Part shown: positions 18,087-27,986 of the stretch, piece by piece
How positions within the stretch are numbered: position 1 is the stretch's first letter
Layout of the letters: every line of letters begins with the position of its first letter
Assembly (NCBI GenBank): GCA_944322615.1
Contig: CALUPH010000001.1
Location: 174,345-238,344, forward strand
Reading direction: 5' to 3'
Source of the DNA: Candidatus Gastranaerophilales bacterium
GTDB taxonomy: Bacteria > Cyanobacteriota > Vampirovibrionia > Gastranaerophilales > Gastranaerophilaceae
DNA: 64,000 nt
Program-made: the position numbers and the translations under genes
The notes under the pieces: generated by a model
Told to the model about the DNA's origin: nothing
Seen by the model: only the letters and a program-made list of their open reading frames with translations
Database searches by the model: none

Positions 18087-19451
18087 TTGGCTAATAAAGT
18101 TGCAAAACAACCTAATTCAGACATGCTTAAAATGATGCCGCAAAGTGTTGATGCTGAAGAAGCAGTACTTGGGGCTATTTTAGTAAATCCAATGTCTTTG
18201 GGGCGTATAGTTGAATATTTAAAACCTGAAAGTTTTTATAAACCTGCTCATAAAATTATTTATGAAGCAGTATTGGATCTTTTCAGAAAAAATGAACCTA
18301 TTGATATTGTTACTGTATCTGAATACTTAAGAGATAAAGAAGAACTTGATTTAGCAGGCGGCCGTTCATATATAAATGATTTGGCAATGAATGTTGTAAC
18401 TACTGCTAATATTGAGTATTATGCAAAAATTATACGTGAAAAAGAAATCAAAAGAGCTTTAATTAATGCGGGTTCCGAGATAGTTGCTAATGCATATGAA
18501 AATGAAGATACTGATATTGTACTCGATAATGCTCAAAAAATGATATTTAATATTGCAGCGCAAAAAGATACTTCTGATTTGGTAGCTATACAAGATTTAG
18601 TTGTATCAAGTTATGAAACTATTGAAAAAAGATTTAATAATAAAGATGAATTAGTTGGCGTAACAACAGGCTTTTATGATTTGGATAATATAACATCAGG
18701 ACTTCATAAATCTGATTTAATAATTCTTGCGGCGCGTCCATCAATGGGAAAGACAGCTTTTGCGTTAAATTTGGCTCAAAATGTTGCATTAAAAGGCAAA
18801 AAGGGAGTAGCTATATTCTCTTTAGAAATGCCTAAGCAGCAGTTGGTAAGCCGTATGTTATGTGCAGAAGCGGAGGTTGATTCTCAAAGGGTACGTACAG
18901 GTAATTTGCAGCCTAAGGATTGGGAAAAATTAGTTGACGGGATGACAAAACTTTCTGATGCAAAAATATACATAGATGATGCTTCAGGTGTTACGGCTAC
19001 TGATATCAAAGCAAAATGCAGAAGATTAATGATGGAAGAAAAAGACCTTGGATTAGTTGTAATTGACTACTTACAATTAATGGAAGGCGGTGGAAATCCT
19101 AATGATAGAAATCAACAAATATCTGCAATCTCACGTTCATTAAAAGGTTTAGCAAGAGAATTGGATGTTCCTATTATTGCGCTTTCACAGTTATCACGCG
19201 GTGTTGAACAAAGACCCGATAAAAGACCTATGTTATCTGACTTAAGAGACTCAGGTGCAATAGAACAAGATGCTGATATTGTTATGTTTATTTATAGAGA
19301 TGAATACTATAACCGTGATAATGTTGAAAATAAAGGTAAAGCTGAAATTATTATTGCAAAACACAGAAATGGTTCAACAGGTACGGTTGAATTATTGTTC
19401 CAATCTAACATAACAAAGTTCAAAAATCCGACTAAAACTACAGAATTTTAA
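18087..19451 (+). CDS. dnaB: Replicative DNA helicase DnaB
   Basis: Hexameric helicase that unwinds DNA at the replication fork. The N-terminal primase-interaction domain starts PQSVDAEEAVLGAIL. The RecA-like domain has Walker A ARPSMGKTAF at about 213-222 and Walker B VVIDYLQLM. The arginine-finger region SQLSRGVEQRPDKRPMLSDL and the GAIEQDADIVMF motif are intact. No intein is present (454 residues). The start is TTG with GGAGGAA only 4 nt upstream. Confidence 0.96.
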   Translation: MANKVAKQPNSDMLKMMPQSVDAEEAVLGAILVNPMSLGRIVEYLKPESFYKPAHKIIYEAVLDLFRKNEPIDIVTVSEYLRDKEELDLAGGRSYINDLAMNVVTTANIEYYAKIIREKEIKRALINAGSEIVANAYENEDTDIVLDNAQKMIFNIAAQKDTSDLVAIQDLVVSSYETIEKRFNNKDELVGVTTGFYDLDNITSGLHKSDLIILAARPSMGKTAFALNLAQNVALKGKKGVAIFSLEMPKQQLVSRMLCAEAEVDSQRVRTGNLQPKDWEKLVDGMTKLSDAKIYIDDASGVTATDIKAKCRRLMMEEKDLGLVVIDYLQLMEGGGNPNDRNQQISAISRSLKGLARELDVPIIALSQLSRGVEQRPDKRPMLSDLRDSGAIEQDADIVMFIYRDEYYNRDNVENKGKAEIIIAKHRNGSTGTVELLFQSNITKFKNPTKTTEF

Positions 19452-19452
19452 A

Positions 19453-20670
19453 CTAACTTTTTAATTCATTGTAAAGTTCGCCAATCATATATAAACTTCC
19501 GGTTACGATTTTTAGTTCCGGTTTTAGCAAAAAGTCTTTCAATTGGTCTTTATTGAACTGTTTAATATTTCTAATCTGTGGGTTGTTATTTTTATATTCT
19601 TCAAAAGATATTGCATTTTTATTATTGAATTCATAATAATAAATTTCATCATCTTCATTAAATAGTATTTTAGCAATCTCTTTGTAATCTTTGGTATTTA
19701 GAGTTGAATATAAGAAAATTCTTTTTTGATTATTGAAATAATAATCAAGACTTTTTCTTAATTCTTTTGCAGCATCAGGGTTATGTGCCCCATCAATTAA
19801 TAGATTTTTATCTTTAATATATTCAAGTCTTGCAGGCCATTTCGCAGTTTTAAGACCTTCAATTACAGCTTCAGTCTTGATTTTTAGAAAATCAACAGCT
19901 TGTAAAACTATTGAAAGATTTGCCTTCTGATATAGTCCCAATAGTGGAAATTCACATTTTATATCTTCAATAGAAACGTAGTTATTTCCATTCTCAAAGT
20001 TCATATTTACATAATTTGTGGCAACTATTAGTTTTGCTTTTTTTTCTTCTGCTGTATTTTTGATTATTTTGAATCCTTTATTAGAAATTTCTGTTATTAT
20101 TGTTGATTTTGGTTTTATTATTCCTGCTTTTTCAAATGCAATTTTTTCTATTGTATTTCCGAGTCTGTCCGTATGGTCAAGTGAAATTGATGTAATTATT
20201 GAAAGAATTGGTTTTTTACATACATTTGTTGCATCAAATCTTCCGCCAAGACCTGTTTCAATTACAGCTATTTTAACTTTATTATCAGCAAAGTATTTAA
20301 AAGCTATTGCCGTCAATATTTCAAATTCTGTAAGGTGAATATTTTTCTTTTCTGCTATAGTACATATTTTCTCTATATATGCAGCAAAATCTTCTTTTGA
20401 AATATCTATATTATTAATTTTTATACGTTCTGTATATTCAACCAAATGAGGACTGGTATATAGTCCTGTCTTATATCCTGCACATTTTAATATGTTTGCT
20501 AAGATAGAAGATACTGAACCTTTTCCGTTTGTACCTGCAACGTGTATTATTTTAATTTTTTCTTGAGGATTTCCTATCAGTTTTAATATTGATTGAATTC
20601 TTTCAAGTCCAAGGTTTATATAAAATTTTCCTTGAGACGTTAAGAGTTCTTTTGCTTGTTCATAGTTCAT
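19453..20670 (-). CDS. folC: Folylpolyglutamate synthase / dihydrofolate synthase
   Basis: Mur-ligase family enzyme that adds glutamate to folates, and often also makes dihydrofolate from dihydropteroate. The P-loop GTNGKGS spans 46-52, followed by TSPHLVEYTERIKI, the folate-binding loop. ETGLGGRFDATN is the conserved metal/ATP region, and the C-terminal domain begins near WPARLEYI. The length of 405 residues is slightly short but complete. The ATG overlaps the murG stop by 4 nt, so it is the last gene of the murein cluster transcript. It converges with dnaB one base away. Confidence 0.92.
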   Translation of the reverse strand: MNYEQAKELLTSQGKFYINLGLERIQSILKLIGNPQEKIKIIHVAGTNGKGSVSSILANILKCAGYKTGLYTSPHLVEYTERIKINNIDISKEDFAAYIEKICTIAEKKNIHLTEFEILTAIAFKYFADNKVKIAVIETGLGGRFDATNVCKKPILSIITSISLDHTDRLGNTIEKIAFEKAGIIKPKSTIITEISNKGFKIIKNTAEEKKAKLIVATNYVNMNFENGNNYVSIEDIKCEFPLLGLYQKANLSIVLQAVDFLKIKTEAVIEGLKTAKWPARLEYIKDKNLLIDGAHNPDAAKELRKSLDYYFNNQKRIFLYSTLNTKDYKEIAKILFNEDDEIYYYEFNNKNAISFEEYKNNNPQIRNIKQFNKDQLKDFLLKPELKIVTGSLYMIGELYNELKS

Positions 20671-21791
20671 TTTATTGTACTTTTCAACTGTTTTACAATT
20701 TCTTCCGTCGGATTTGCTTTTGCAAGTTCTTTTGCTTTAGCTTGCATAGCTGATAATTTTTCTTGATTATTCATTATTTCTTTTATTTGATTTAGTAAGT
20801 TCTCACCATTACATTCAGAATCTTCCAAATACAAAGCAACACCTTTTTCACACATTTCTTTTGCATTTTTTCTTTGGTGATCTTGTGCAGCATAAGGATA
20901 TGGTATAAGTATTGAAGCTAAGTGACATTGGATAATTTCTGTTAAACTTAATGAACCTGCTCTTGCTATAACTAAATCAGAAGCTTTTAACGGATATACC
21001 ATTTCATCAAAATACGGGCATATCATTAAGTTGTTATTATTTTTAAATTCCGGATATTTATTTTCTAAATCAATTACTGTATCATTATATTTTTTCTTTC
21101 CTGTCTGTAAAATTACAAAAGCATTCATGTCTTCACTTAATGTCTTTATAATATCTACCATAGCAGAATTTATTGTTTTTGCCCCTTGAGAACCGCCCAT
21201 GGCAAATATAACTTTTTTATCCAAAGGAATATTAAGTTTTTTCTTAGCTTCTTCTTTTGTTACAGTAAAGAATGCTTCACGAACCGGATTTCCGTTAAAT
21301 ATAATATTATTTGATTTTAGAATTTTCTTTGAATTTTCAAACGCAACAGAAACAATTTTAGCATTTGGAGCTGCCATTTTTGATACTAAACCCGGTACTG
21401 AATCACAATCATGAATCATATATGGTCTTTTCAAATTTATTGCAGCAGTTACAATTGGTGCTGAAACATAGCCGCCTGTTGTAAATATAGCATCAGGCTT
21501 ATATTCTTTAATATATTTTCTTGCTTTCAAAAATGCAAAGAAAAATTGTATTAGCCATTTTATAAGTTCAGGACTCAATTTTCTTGGCATTCCTGATACA
21601 TTAACAGGTAGAAATTCAACATTCGGATATTTTTGAACTATTTCAAATTCCAAATTTTTCGGATTTCCAATATAATAAATTTTTTCGGTATCTTTTTCTT
21701 TTAGTAATTTTTCAACTACGGTAAAGGCAGGGTATATATGTCCTCCTGTACCGCCACCTGAAATAAAATATGTTTTATTATTGTCTGACAC
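20667..21791 (-). CDS. murG: Lipid II synthase MurG
   Basis: Peripheral membrane GT28 enzyme that transfers GlcNAc to lipid I to make lipid II. The N-terminal GGGTGGHIYPA loop (12-22) is intact. FAMGGSQGAKTIN and the donor-binding ARAGSLSLTEI and PYPYAAQDHQ regions are present, as in all MurGs. The length is 374 residues. Its 5' end overlaps ftsW by 14 nt and its 3' end overlaps folC by 4 nt, so translation in this cluster is probably coupled. Confidence 0.95.
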   Translation of the reverse strand: MSDNNKTYFISGGGTGGHIYPAFTVVEKLLKEKDTEKIYYIGNPKNLEFEIVQKYPNVEFLPVNVSGMPRKLSPELIKWLIQFFFAFLKARKYIKEYKPDAIFTTGGYVSAPIVTAAINLKRPYMIHDCDSVPGLVSKMAAPNAKIVSVAFENSKKILKSNNIIFNGNPVREAFFTVTKEEAKKKLNIPLDKKVIFAMGGSQGAKTINSAMVDIIKTLSEDMNAFVILQTGKKKYNDTVIDLENKYPEFKNNNNLMICPYFDEMVYPLKASDLVIARAGSLSLTEIIQCHLASILIPYPYAAQDHQRKNAKEMCEKGVALYLEDSECNGENLLNQIKEIMNNQEKLSAMQAKAKELAKANPTEEIVKQLKSTIK

Positions 21792-22917
21792 TTGGGAACC
21801 TTCTTATTCTTTTCTTTGATATATTGAGTAAAACTCCAATCATACACATCGTAATAAATAAAGATGTACCGCCATAACTAATAAATGGCATTGGAACACC
21901 TGTTGCAGGAAGCATAGAGCTTGCTACCGATATATTAATAAATGCTTGAAGACAAATTGAAACTGTAATACCTGCGGCTAAAAGCTTGCCAAAGATATCC
22001 TCACATTTTGCGGAAATAAGTAATCCTCTTTGTAAAAATGCCAGGAATAAACCTATTATTAAAAGGCATCCGATAAATCCGAATTCTTCAGCAAATACTG
22101 CATATATGAAGTCTGTATGACCTTCAGGCAGCCAGCCTAATTTTTGTCTTGAATTTCCGTATCCTTCTCCAAAAAATCCGCCGGCAACAAATGCTAACAT
22201 TGATTGAATTATATTATAACCTGCTCCATATGGGTCTGCTTCAGGATGTAGCCATGTTTCAATTCTTTGTTTTTGATATGAATGGAATACAAAACTTAAT
22301 CCGAATATTCCCATTCCTATTGCTGACAATATTAACTTTATGCTGCCACCTGCTGCAAAATACATAAACATTGATGATGCTAATAAAATAAGTACCATAC
22401 TTAAGTTTGGTTGTTTAAAAATTAGTCCGACCATTATTAAGATTGGAATGTAGTATTTATATAATTTAGTGTTGAAAAGATTTATATCTTTTGAAAAGGC
22501 ACTTGCAAGAAGCAATATAACAGAAAGTTTTGCTGCTTCAGACGGTTGGAATTGTATGGGACCTAGTGTTAACCATCTTTGTGCTCCATTAACGGTTGTT
22601 CCAAAGAAATGTACTCCGATTAAAAGCCCTATTATTATCCAAGCGATAGGAAGTGATAATTTGTTCAATGCTTTATAATTAAATTGGCTTATTGTGAACA
22701 TTCCTATACATCCAAGGATAAACCATACAAATTGTCTTGCAACAAAGAATGTTGAATGTGTACCTTGAATTATACACTTTGGTGCGCCTGCTGAAAAGAT
22801 TGCCAAAAAACCTACTATAATCAAAAACAAGACTATAAATATAAGTGTATTATCATATGAAGACAGGAATACTCCGTCATTATTATTTTTTTGTTGACTA
22901 TAGTTTGGATTTGACAT
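21778..22917 (-). CDS. ftsW: Septal peptidoglycan polymerase FtsW (SEDS family)
   Basis: Polytopic membrane glycosyltransferase that polymerises lipid II at the division septum. About ten membrane helices are visible. The SEDS signature NGAQRWLTLGPIQFQPSEAAKL is intact, and the C-terminal PFISYGGTS motif is present. I use the ATG at 22917 (MSNPNYSQQ), giving 379 residues. The longer reading frame up to 23001 would add 28 residues lying inside murD. With this start the overlap with murD is 20 nt. FtsW rather than RodA is inferred from the position between murD and murG. Confidence 0.92.
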   Translation of the reverse strand: MSNPNYSQQKNNNDGVFLSSYDNTLIFIVLFLIIVGFLAIFSAGAPKCIIQGTHSTFFVARQFVWFILGCIGMFTISQFNYKALNKLSLPIAWIIIGLLIGVHFFGTTVNGAQRWLTLGPIQFQPSEAAKLSVILLLASAFSKDINLFNTKLYKYYIPILIMVGLIFKQPNLSMVLILLASSMFMYFAAGGSIKLILSAIGMGIFGLSFVFHSYQKQRIETWLHPEADPYGAGYNIIQSMLAFVAGGFFGEGYGNSRQKLGWLPEGHTDFIYAVFAEEFGFIGCLLIIGLFLAFLQRGLLISAKCEDIFGKLLAAGITVSICLQAFINISVASSMLPATGVPMPFISYGGTSLFITMCMIGVLLNISKKRIRRFPSVRQ

Positions 22918-24247
22918 AGTTCTTAAACACTTCTCCTCTGTGTTCATAGCTGTTGAACATATCGTAGCTTGCACAAGCCGGTGATAAAAGTACAATTTCA
23001 TTATCTAAGTTTAATGATGTATCAATTGCTTCTTCAAGTGAATTTGATAATATTATATTATTAAATCCGTTCTTCTCCATATTTTCTTTAAAACGTTGAG
23101 TAGCCTCTCCTATAAGAATTACGGTTGAAACATATTTATTTATGTAGTCTTTACAAAATTCGGTTAAATCGGTATTTTTATCTCTACCTCCTGCAATTAA
23201 GGTTAATTTTTTGCCTTCAAATGCTTTTATTGCAACAAATGAAGCTTCCGGGTTTGTTGCTTTGGAATCGTTATAAAATGATTTACCCTGAACATCTGCC
23301 ACATACTCAATTCTGTGTTCTACTGCTTTGAAAGACATAATTTGTTCTTTTATATGTTCATTTGAAATTCCGATAAGTTTAGCAACAACAATTGCACACA
23401 TCGTATTTTGATAATTGTGTTCACCTACTAAAGAAATTTCGTTTAGTTTTATTATTTCTTCTTCTTTGTCTTTTTTGAAATAAATTGCATCGTTCTTTAT
23501 ATAACAACAGTTTTTATCTAGTTCTTTTGCGTATATAAATTTTTCTCCGGTATATTGTTGAGCAAATTTATATATTGTTTCATCTGCGCCTGAAAATACC
23601 GCATACATTGGTTGTTTATAATCTTGGAAAAGACTTGCTTTCGCATCGAAATAGTTTTGTAATCCGCCGTGCCAATCAATATGATCAGGAGTAAATGTAA
23701 GAAAACATGCAATTTGAGGTCTGAATGTAGGTGCTGTTGCCAATTGGAATGAACTAACCTCACATACATAATAATCAGGATTCTTTTCTATTAACGATGT
23801 TGGAGGTACTCCTATATTTCCGCATACAGGTGCATTGTACTCACTATTTAAAATATGTGATGTTAAAAATGTTGTTGTAGTCTTACCATTAGTTCCCGTG
23901 ATTGCGATAAATGGAGCTGTTGCTTCAAGATAGGCAAGCTCTACTTCACCTATTACAGGTATATTTTTTTCTTTTAGTCTTGAAAATATCTCGCTTTTAG
24001 GCGGAATCCCAGGGCTTGTTATTGCTATATATGAATCATTAATAAATTCATCACTATGAGAACCTGTTTCAATTTTTATACCTTCTCTTTCAAGTTCTTC
24101 AACAGTCTCTTTATCTTTATCCTGTAATGGTTTCGATTCGGTTATATAACAGTCGGCTCCTTTGTTTGATAAATATTTTGCTGCTGCTATACCGCTTTTG
24201 GATAATCCTAAAATAAGAACTTTTTTATCTGTCCATTTTCTTTTCAT
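22898..24247 (-). CDS. murD: UDP-N-acetylmuramoyl-alanine:D-glutamate ligase MurD
   Basis: Adds D-glutamate to UDP-MurNAc-L-Ala in the cytoplasm. The Rossmann-like start (KKVLILGLSKSGIAAAKYL) and the P-loop GTNGKTTTT (118-126) are present, as are YNDSKATNP and the LSPACASYDMF motif unique to MurD. I chose the ATG at 24247 (MKRKWTDKK, 449 residues) because GGTAGG lies just upstream. An in-frame ATG at 24262 overlapping the mraY stop is the alternative (454 residues). It is part of the murF-mraY-murD-ftsW-murG-folC run. Confidence 0.93.
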   Translation of the reverse strand: MKRKWTDKKVLILGLSKSGIAAAKYLSNKGADCYITESKPLQDKDKETVEELEREGIKIETGSHSDEFINDSYIAITSPGIPPKSEIFSRLKEKNIPVIGEVELAYLEATAPFIAITGTNGKTTTTFLTSHILNSEYNAPVCGNIGVPPTSLIEKNPDYYVCEVSSFQLATAPTFRPQIACFLTFTPDHIDWHGGLQNYFDAKASLFQDYKQPMYAVFSGADETIYKFAQQYTGEKFIYAKELDKNCCYIKNDAIYFKKDKEEEIIKLNEISLVGEHNYQNTMCAIVVAKLIGISNEHIKEQIMSFKAVEHRIEYVADVQGKSFYNDSKATNPEASFVAIKAFEGKKLTLIAGGRDKNTDLTEFCKDYINKYVSTVILIGEATQRFKENMEKNGFNNIILSNSLEEAIDTSLNLDNEIVLLSPACASYDMFNSYEHRGEVFKNYVKSKL

Positions 24248-24255
24248 AAAATTAC

Positions 24256-25230
24256 CTACCATAAAATTTTAAAAAGTACTACTGCTATTGTACAGAAAAT
24301 CAAAGTAACTAAAGAAAATACAGTCACAATCTTGTTTTCGTTCCAACCGCATAATTCAAAATGATGATGAATCGGACTCATCTTAAAAACTCGTTTGCCT
24401 GTCAATTTGAAGCTTGTTACTTGAATAATAACCGATAATGTTTCTATGCAGAAAACAATACCAATAAATAAAATCCAAAGTTCAAATTTGCCCATAACAG
24501 CAATTGTGCCTAATAATCCACCTAAAGCTAAGGAGCCTGTATCTCCCATAAATACTTTTGCCGGATATCTGTTATAATGCAAAAATGCTATTGCTGAACC
24601 TACTGTTGCAGCTGATATTATTGCTAAATCAGTATGACCTGTTATTGCACATATTATTGCACAAGCAGCCATTGCAACTGCTATATTTGATGATGCTAAT
24701 CCGTCTAAACCGTCTGTTAGGTTAACTGCATTAGATACACCCGTCATAAAAAGAATTACAAAGAACGGATATATATAATGTAAATCTAAACTGTATTGAC
24801 CTATATTTAAATATGTTTGACCTGATATTGTCATATAAACAGCAGGAAGTATTGATATGGCAATTTGTAAAAACAGTTTGTTTCTTGGTGTTAATCCTGC
24901 TTTATTTGCTTTATGTTTTATTTTTCCTATGTCATCACTTAAACCTGCAAGCATAAAAAAGAATAAAGTCATAAGTGTTATTAAGGCTGCAGGAGTTAGG
25001 GTTTGATTCATTGTTAAAGCTGCTAATGATGCTAATATAATAGGAATTATTATAAATACGCCACCTGTTGTCGGAGTGCCTGCTTTTTGTGCATGGCGTT
25101 CAGGTGCATCATCTAATATGTATTGGGTGTACATTTTTTTCTTTAAAAAGTCTATATATACAACTCCAAATAACAAAGTTAATACAAATGCAACAAGCAT
25201 TGAAACTATAATTAATATGTTGAAATCCAT
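24256..25230 (-). CDS. mraY: Phospho-N-acetylmuramoyl-pentapeptide transferase MraY
   Basis: Integral membrane enzyme that makes lipid I from UDP-MurNAc-pentapeptide and undecaprenyl phosphate. The Mg-binding Asp pair (D99-D100, in LSDDIGK), NAVNLTDGLDGLA (168-179), Asp230 in FMGDTGSLALGG and the HHHFE motif (288-292) are all present. About ten membrane helices span its 324 residues. It lies 2 nt after murF and its stop is next to the murD start. Confidence 0.95.
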   Translation of the reverse strand: MDFNILIIVSMLVAFVLTLLFGVVYIDFLKKKMYTQYILDDAPERHAQKAGTPTTGGVFIIIPIILASLAALTMNQTLTPAALITLMTLFFFMLAGLSDDIGKIKHKANKAGLTPRNKLFLQIAISILPAVYMTISGQTYLNIGQYSLDLHYIYPFFVILFMTGVSNAVNLTDGLDGLASSNIAVAMAACAIICAITGHTDLAIISAATVGSAIAFLHYNRYPAKVFMGDTGSLALGGLLGTIAVMGKFELWILFIGIVFCIETLSVIIQVTSFKLTGKRVFKMSPIHHHFELCGWNENKIVTVFSLVTLIFCTIAVVLFKILW

Positions 25231-25232
25231 GA

Positions 25233-26552
25233 TTATTTATCGAGCTCCTCAATTATTTCTTCAAATTTCATAAATCGTGATGCTTTTAGTAAAATATTTG
25301 AACCTTTCGGTAGATTCTTTTTGATAAAATCAACTAAATCTTTTTTATTATCAAAGTGAAATGTTTTTTTATTTATAGGGTTTATATGTTTTGCAAGTTC
25401 GCCTATAGTTAGGACATAATCGCATTCAAATTGTTCTAAAAATTTACCTGTTTCACTATGGTATTCTTCTTCGTTTAATCCTAATTCACCCATATCACCT
25501 AAAACTACTGATTTTGGGGCTTCAGTATATAATAAAAATGTTTTTAGTGCTGCTTTAACGGATTCAGGATTTGAATTGTAGCTGTCGTTAATAATTTTAA
25601 AGCCTTTAACTTCTTTTATATCCCATCTTTTTTCAATCGGTGCAAATTCTTCTAAGCCTTTTGCTATAATATCTGATGTTAGCCCTGCAAATAAACCTGC
25701 TTCTATCACGCTTAGAGCATTTTGTATATTATGTTCACCACCGACGTTAAGTTTATATTCTTGGTTTTTGTATTCAAATCGACAGCTTTTTGATGTCATT
25801 TCTTTTATTTCTAAATTTTTATCTTCCAAGCTGAAATAAACAGTTTGATGAGTTTTATCGTTTATTTGTTCTATAAGTTCATTTTTATGCGAAATTAGTA
25901 TTCCTTTAGGATTTAAATATTTTGTAATCTCAAACTTTGCTTTTGCAGTATTTAATAGTGACCCCAATCTTCCAATATGTGCACTTCCGACATTCACAAT
26001 AACTGCAATATCCGGCTGAGCATATTTTGATAGAAGTTCTATTTCGCCGAGTCCTCTCATTCCCATCTCAACAATAAGATATTTTGTATCATTTTCTAAT
26101 GAAGATAATGTTTGGCATAAGCCTATTTCATTATTGTGATTTAAAACAGACTTTACAGTATTTCCTGCATTTTTAAAAACACTGTACATCATTTCTTTTA
26201 CGGTTGTTTTACCGCTGCTGCCTGTTATTGCGATTGTATATGGTTTAATTTTGTTTTTATAAAAATTTGCAAGTTGAAGATATGCCTCTTTTGTGTCTTC
26301 TACATAAAGAATGAAAGCTGCTTTATTATATATTTTCGTTTTATCTGATGTAAAATAGCCTTTTGCGCCTGAGTCTATTGCTTTTTCTATAAAATTAGAA
26401 CCGTCAAACGATTCACCTTTTAACGGAATATATATATCTCCAGCCTTTATTGTTCTTGTATCAGTTGAAAATTCAAATAAATTATTACTGTTTTCACTCT
26501 TTATAACTTCGGCATTTGTAGCCTTTAATATCTCACCAAAATCAAGTTTCAT
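25233..26552 (-). CDS. murF: UDP-MurNAc-tripeptide:D-Ala-D-Ala ligase MurF
   Basis: Final cytoplasmic ligase of the peptidoglycan precursor. The N-terminal substrate domain has FSTDTRTIKAGDIYIPLKG, and the P-loop is GSSGKTT (111-117). HNNEIGLCQTL and YNSNPESVKAAL are family motifs. The length of 439 residues is normal. It is the first gene of the minus-strand murein cluster, followed 2 nt later by mraY. Upstream on the minus strand is an extended -10 box (TGG TAAAAT near 26577-26585), suggesting that the cluster promoter lies in the 83-bp gap to the divergent ferredoxin gene. MurE, MurC, MurB and FtsQ are not in this window. Confidence 0.94.
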   Translation of the reverse strand: MKLDFGEILKATNAEVIKSENSNNLFEFSTDTRTIKAGDIYIPLKGESFDGSNFIEKAIDSGAKGYFTSDKTKIYNKAAFILYVEDTKEAYLQLANFYKNKIKPYTIAITGSSGKTTVKEMMYSVFKNAGNTVKSVLNHNNEIGLCQTLSSLENDTKYLIVEMGMRGLGEIELLSKYAQPDIAVIVNVGSAHIGRLGSLLNTAKAKFEITKYLNPKGILISHKNELIEQINDKTHQTVYFSLEDKNLEIKEMTSKSCRFEYKNQEYKLNVGGEHNIQNALSVIEAGLFAGLTSDIIAKGLEEFAPIEKRWDIKEVKGFKIINDSYNSNPESVKAALKTFLLYTEAPKSVVLGDMGELGLNEEEYHSETGKFLEQFECDYVLTIGELAKHINPINKKTFHFDNKKDLVDFIKKNLPKGSNILLKASRFMKFEEIIEELDK

Positions 26553-26668
26553 ATTATCCCCAATTCTTCAATAATTTTACCATAAAACATATGTTTAAAC
26601 TCAATTGTTAAATTAAATGACCGTTTTTCTTTATTGTGATAATCTTATTTAAAAAGAGAGGTAAAAAT

Positions 26669-27337
26669 ATGAGAGAATTTGCTTATAAAATAAGATTAAT
26701 TATCGCTATAATTATATTTGTTTCAATTATCAGTTTTGGGGTGTTTTTATTTTTAAATCCCCAAGTTTTACATAATCTTCCTATATTTAAGATTGGATTG
26801 ATATCAGTTGGGGCAATTCTTCTTGCCGCATTATTGTTTGGACGCATAGGGTGTTCTTTAGTTTGTCCTTTTGGAATTTTTCAGGAAATAGTTTCTTTAT
26901 TTTTTGACAGGCAAAATGAAAAAAGACCGAATTGGATTGGAAAATATATTATTTTATTACTCTTTGTTGTTGTTTTTGGTGTTTTAGCTTTCAAATATAA
27001 AGAAATTACAGCTTTAAATATTCCTTTTATGTTTTTAGTATTTACTATTGGTTTGTTTGTTATAACAGGGGTTCTTTCTGCTTTTAAAGACAGAATCTTT
27101 TGTACTCATATTTGTCCTTGCGGTACTTTTGTCGGTTTATTGTCAAAAATTTCTTTATTTAAATTAACTATAGATAAAGAAAAATGTGTATGCTGCGGAA
27201 TTTGCGAAAGAAATTGTCCTTCTTGCAGCGTTGAGTCGTTAGAAGAATCAATTGACAATGAAACTTGCGTTAAATGTTTAAAATGTATGAGTAATTGTCC
27301 AAAAGGGGCAATCGGTATAAGTTTTTTTAAAAAGTAG
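26669..27337 (+). CDS. NapH/MauN-like polytopic 4Fe-4S ferredoxin protein
   Basis: Membrane protein of 222 residues with four or five helices, two CxxxCP motifs (GCSLVCPFG and THICPCGTF) and a C-terminal double-cluster ferredoxin domain. Both ferredoxin motifs match CxxCxxCxxxCP (in CVCCGICERNCP and CVKCLKCMSNCP). This architecture is that of NapH, MauN and CcoG-like electron-transfer proteins that pass electrons through the membrane. The ATG at 26669 follows AGAGAGGTAAAA; the longer GTG start at 26636 lacks such a site. The partner enzyme cannot be identified. A cysteine-rich gene follows 9 nt later. Confidence 0.82.
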   Translation: MREFAYKIRLIIAIIIFVSIISFGVFLFLNPQVLHNLPIFKIGLISVGAILLAALLFGRIGCSLVCPFGIFQEIVSLFFDRQNEKRPNWIGKYIILLLFVVVFGVLAFKYKEITALNIPFMFLVFTIGLFVITGVLSAFKDRIFCTHICPCGTFVGLLSKISLFKLTIDKEKCVCCGICERNCPSCSVESLEESIDNETCVKCLKCMSNCPKGAIGISFFKK

Positions 27338-27346
27338 AAGATAATT

Positions 27347-27919
27347 ATGAATTTTCCAAATTTTGAAAATTTCGAAAAGTTTCTTGAAAGTGTAGATTCA
27401 GATTTAAAAAAAATTTTTGATTATCAGAAAGAATATATCTTTTGTAAAAAAGGTTGTTCTTTATGCTGTGAAAATGGTGACTATCCATTGTCGGAATTAG
27501 AGTTTGAATATATAAAAATGGCTTATAATAAGCTTGATGAAACAACAAGATTACAAATTGATAAAAATGTAGAAAAAATAAAAAGCGAGAAAAAGGAATT
27601 ATACTGTTGTCCTTTTTTGATAAATAAAAGTTGCAGTATATATAATCATCGTCCTTTTGTTTGCAGAACTTTTGGAGTTTTGACAGAAGATGCAAAAGGA
27701 AATCCTGCATATCCGTCGTGCGCAGTAAACGGTTTAAATTTTTCGCAGATATATGATAAAGAAAAAAAGCATTTATCTGCAGATTTAGTTGCAAAAGGCG
27801 GATTTAAGATATTTCCTAAGATATTTCGGTTAAATAATAAAGTAATAATGAACCTGCCTCTGGCAAAAGAATTGAATATTGATTTTGGGGAAGCTAAAAG
27901 ATTAATAGACTTTTTTTGA
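27347..27919 (+). CDS. YkgJ-family cysteine cluster protein
   Basis: Belongs to the YkgJ/FliB-type zinc or iron-chelating family. The cysteine pattern is CKKGCSLCCENGDYPLSELE near residue 30, then CCPFLINKSCSIYNHRPFVCRTFG near 85-108, which is diagnostic. The length is 190 residues and it is probably cytoplasmic. Members are thought to bind an iron-sulfur cluster or zinc, with no settled reaction. It lies 9 nt after the ferredoxin-like gene, so both may serve the same redox process. Confidence 0.85.
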   Translation: MNFPNFENFEKFLESVDSDLKKIFDYQKEYIFCKKGCSLCCENGDYPLSELEFEYIKMAYNKLDETTRLQIDKNVEKIKSEKKELYCCPFLINKSCSIYNHRPFVCRTFGVLTEDAKGNPAYPSCAVNGLNFSQIYDKEKKHLSADLVAKGGFKIFPKIFRLNNKVIMNLPLAKELNIDFGEAKRLIDFF

Positions 27920-27986
27920 TTTTGTGGAACTCATAAATAAATTCGTCGTCAAAAATAATTAAGTGAGAAGTGAGAGGGTTTATTAT

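Noticed and set aside
22918..23001. N-terminal extension of ftsW
   Set aside because: The extra 28 residues lie entirely within murD and have no FtsW similarity; the ATG at 22917 gives a normal FtsW start.
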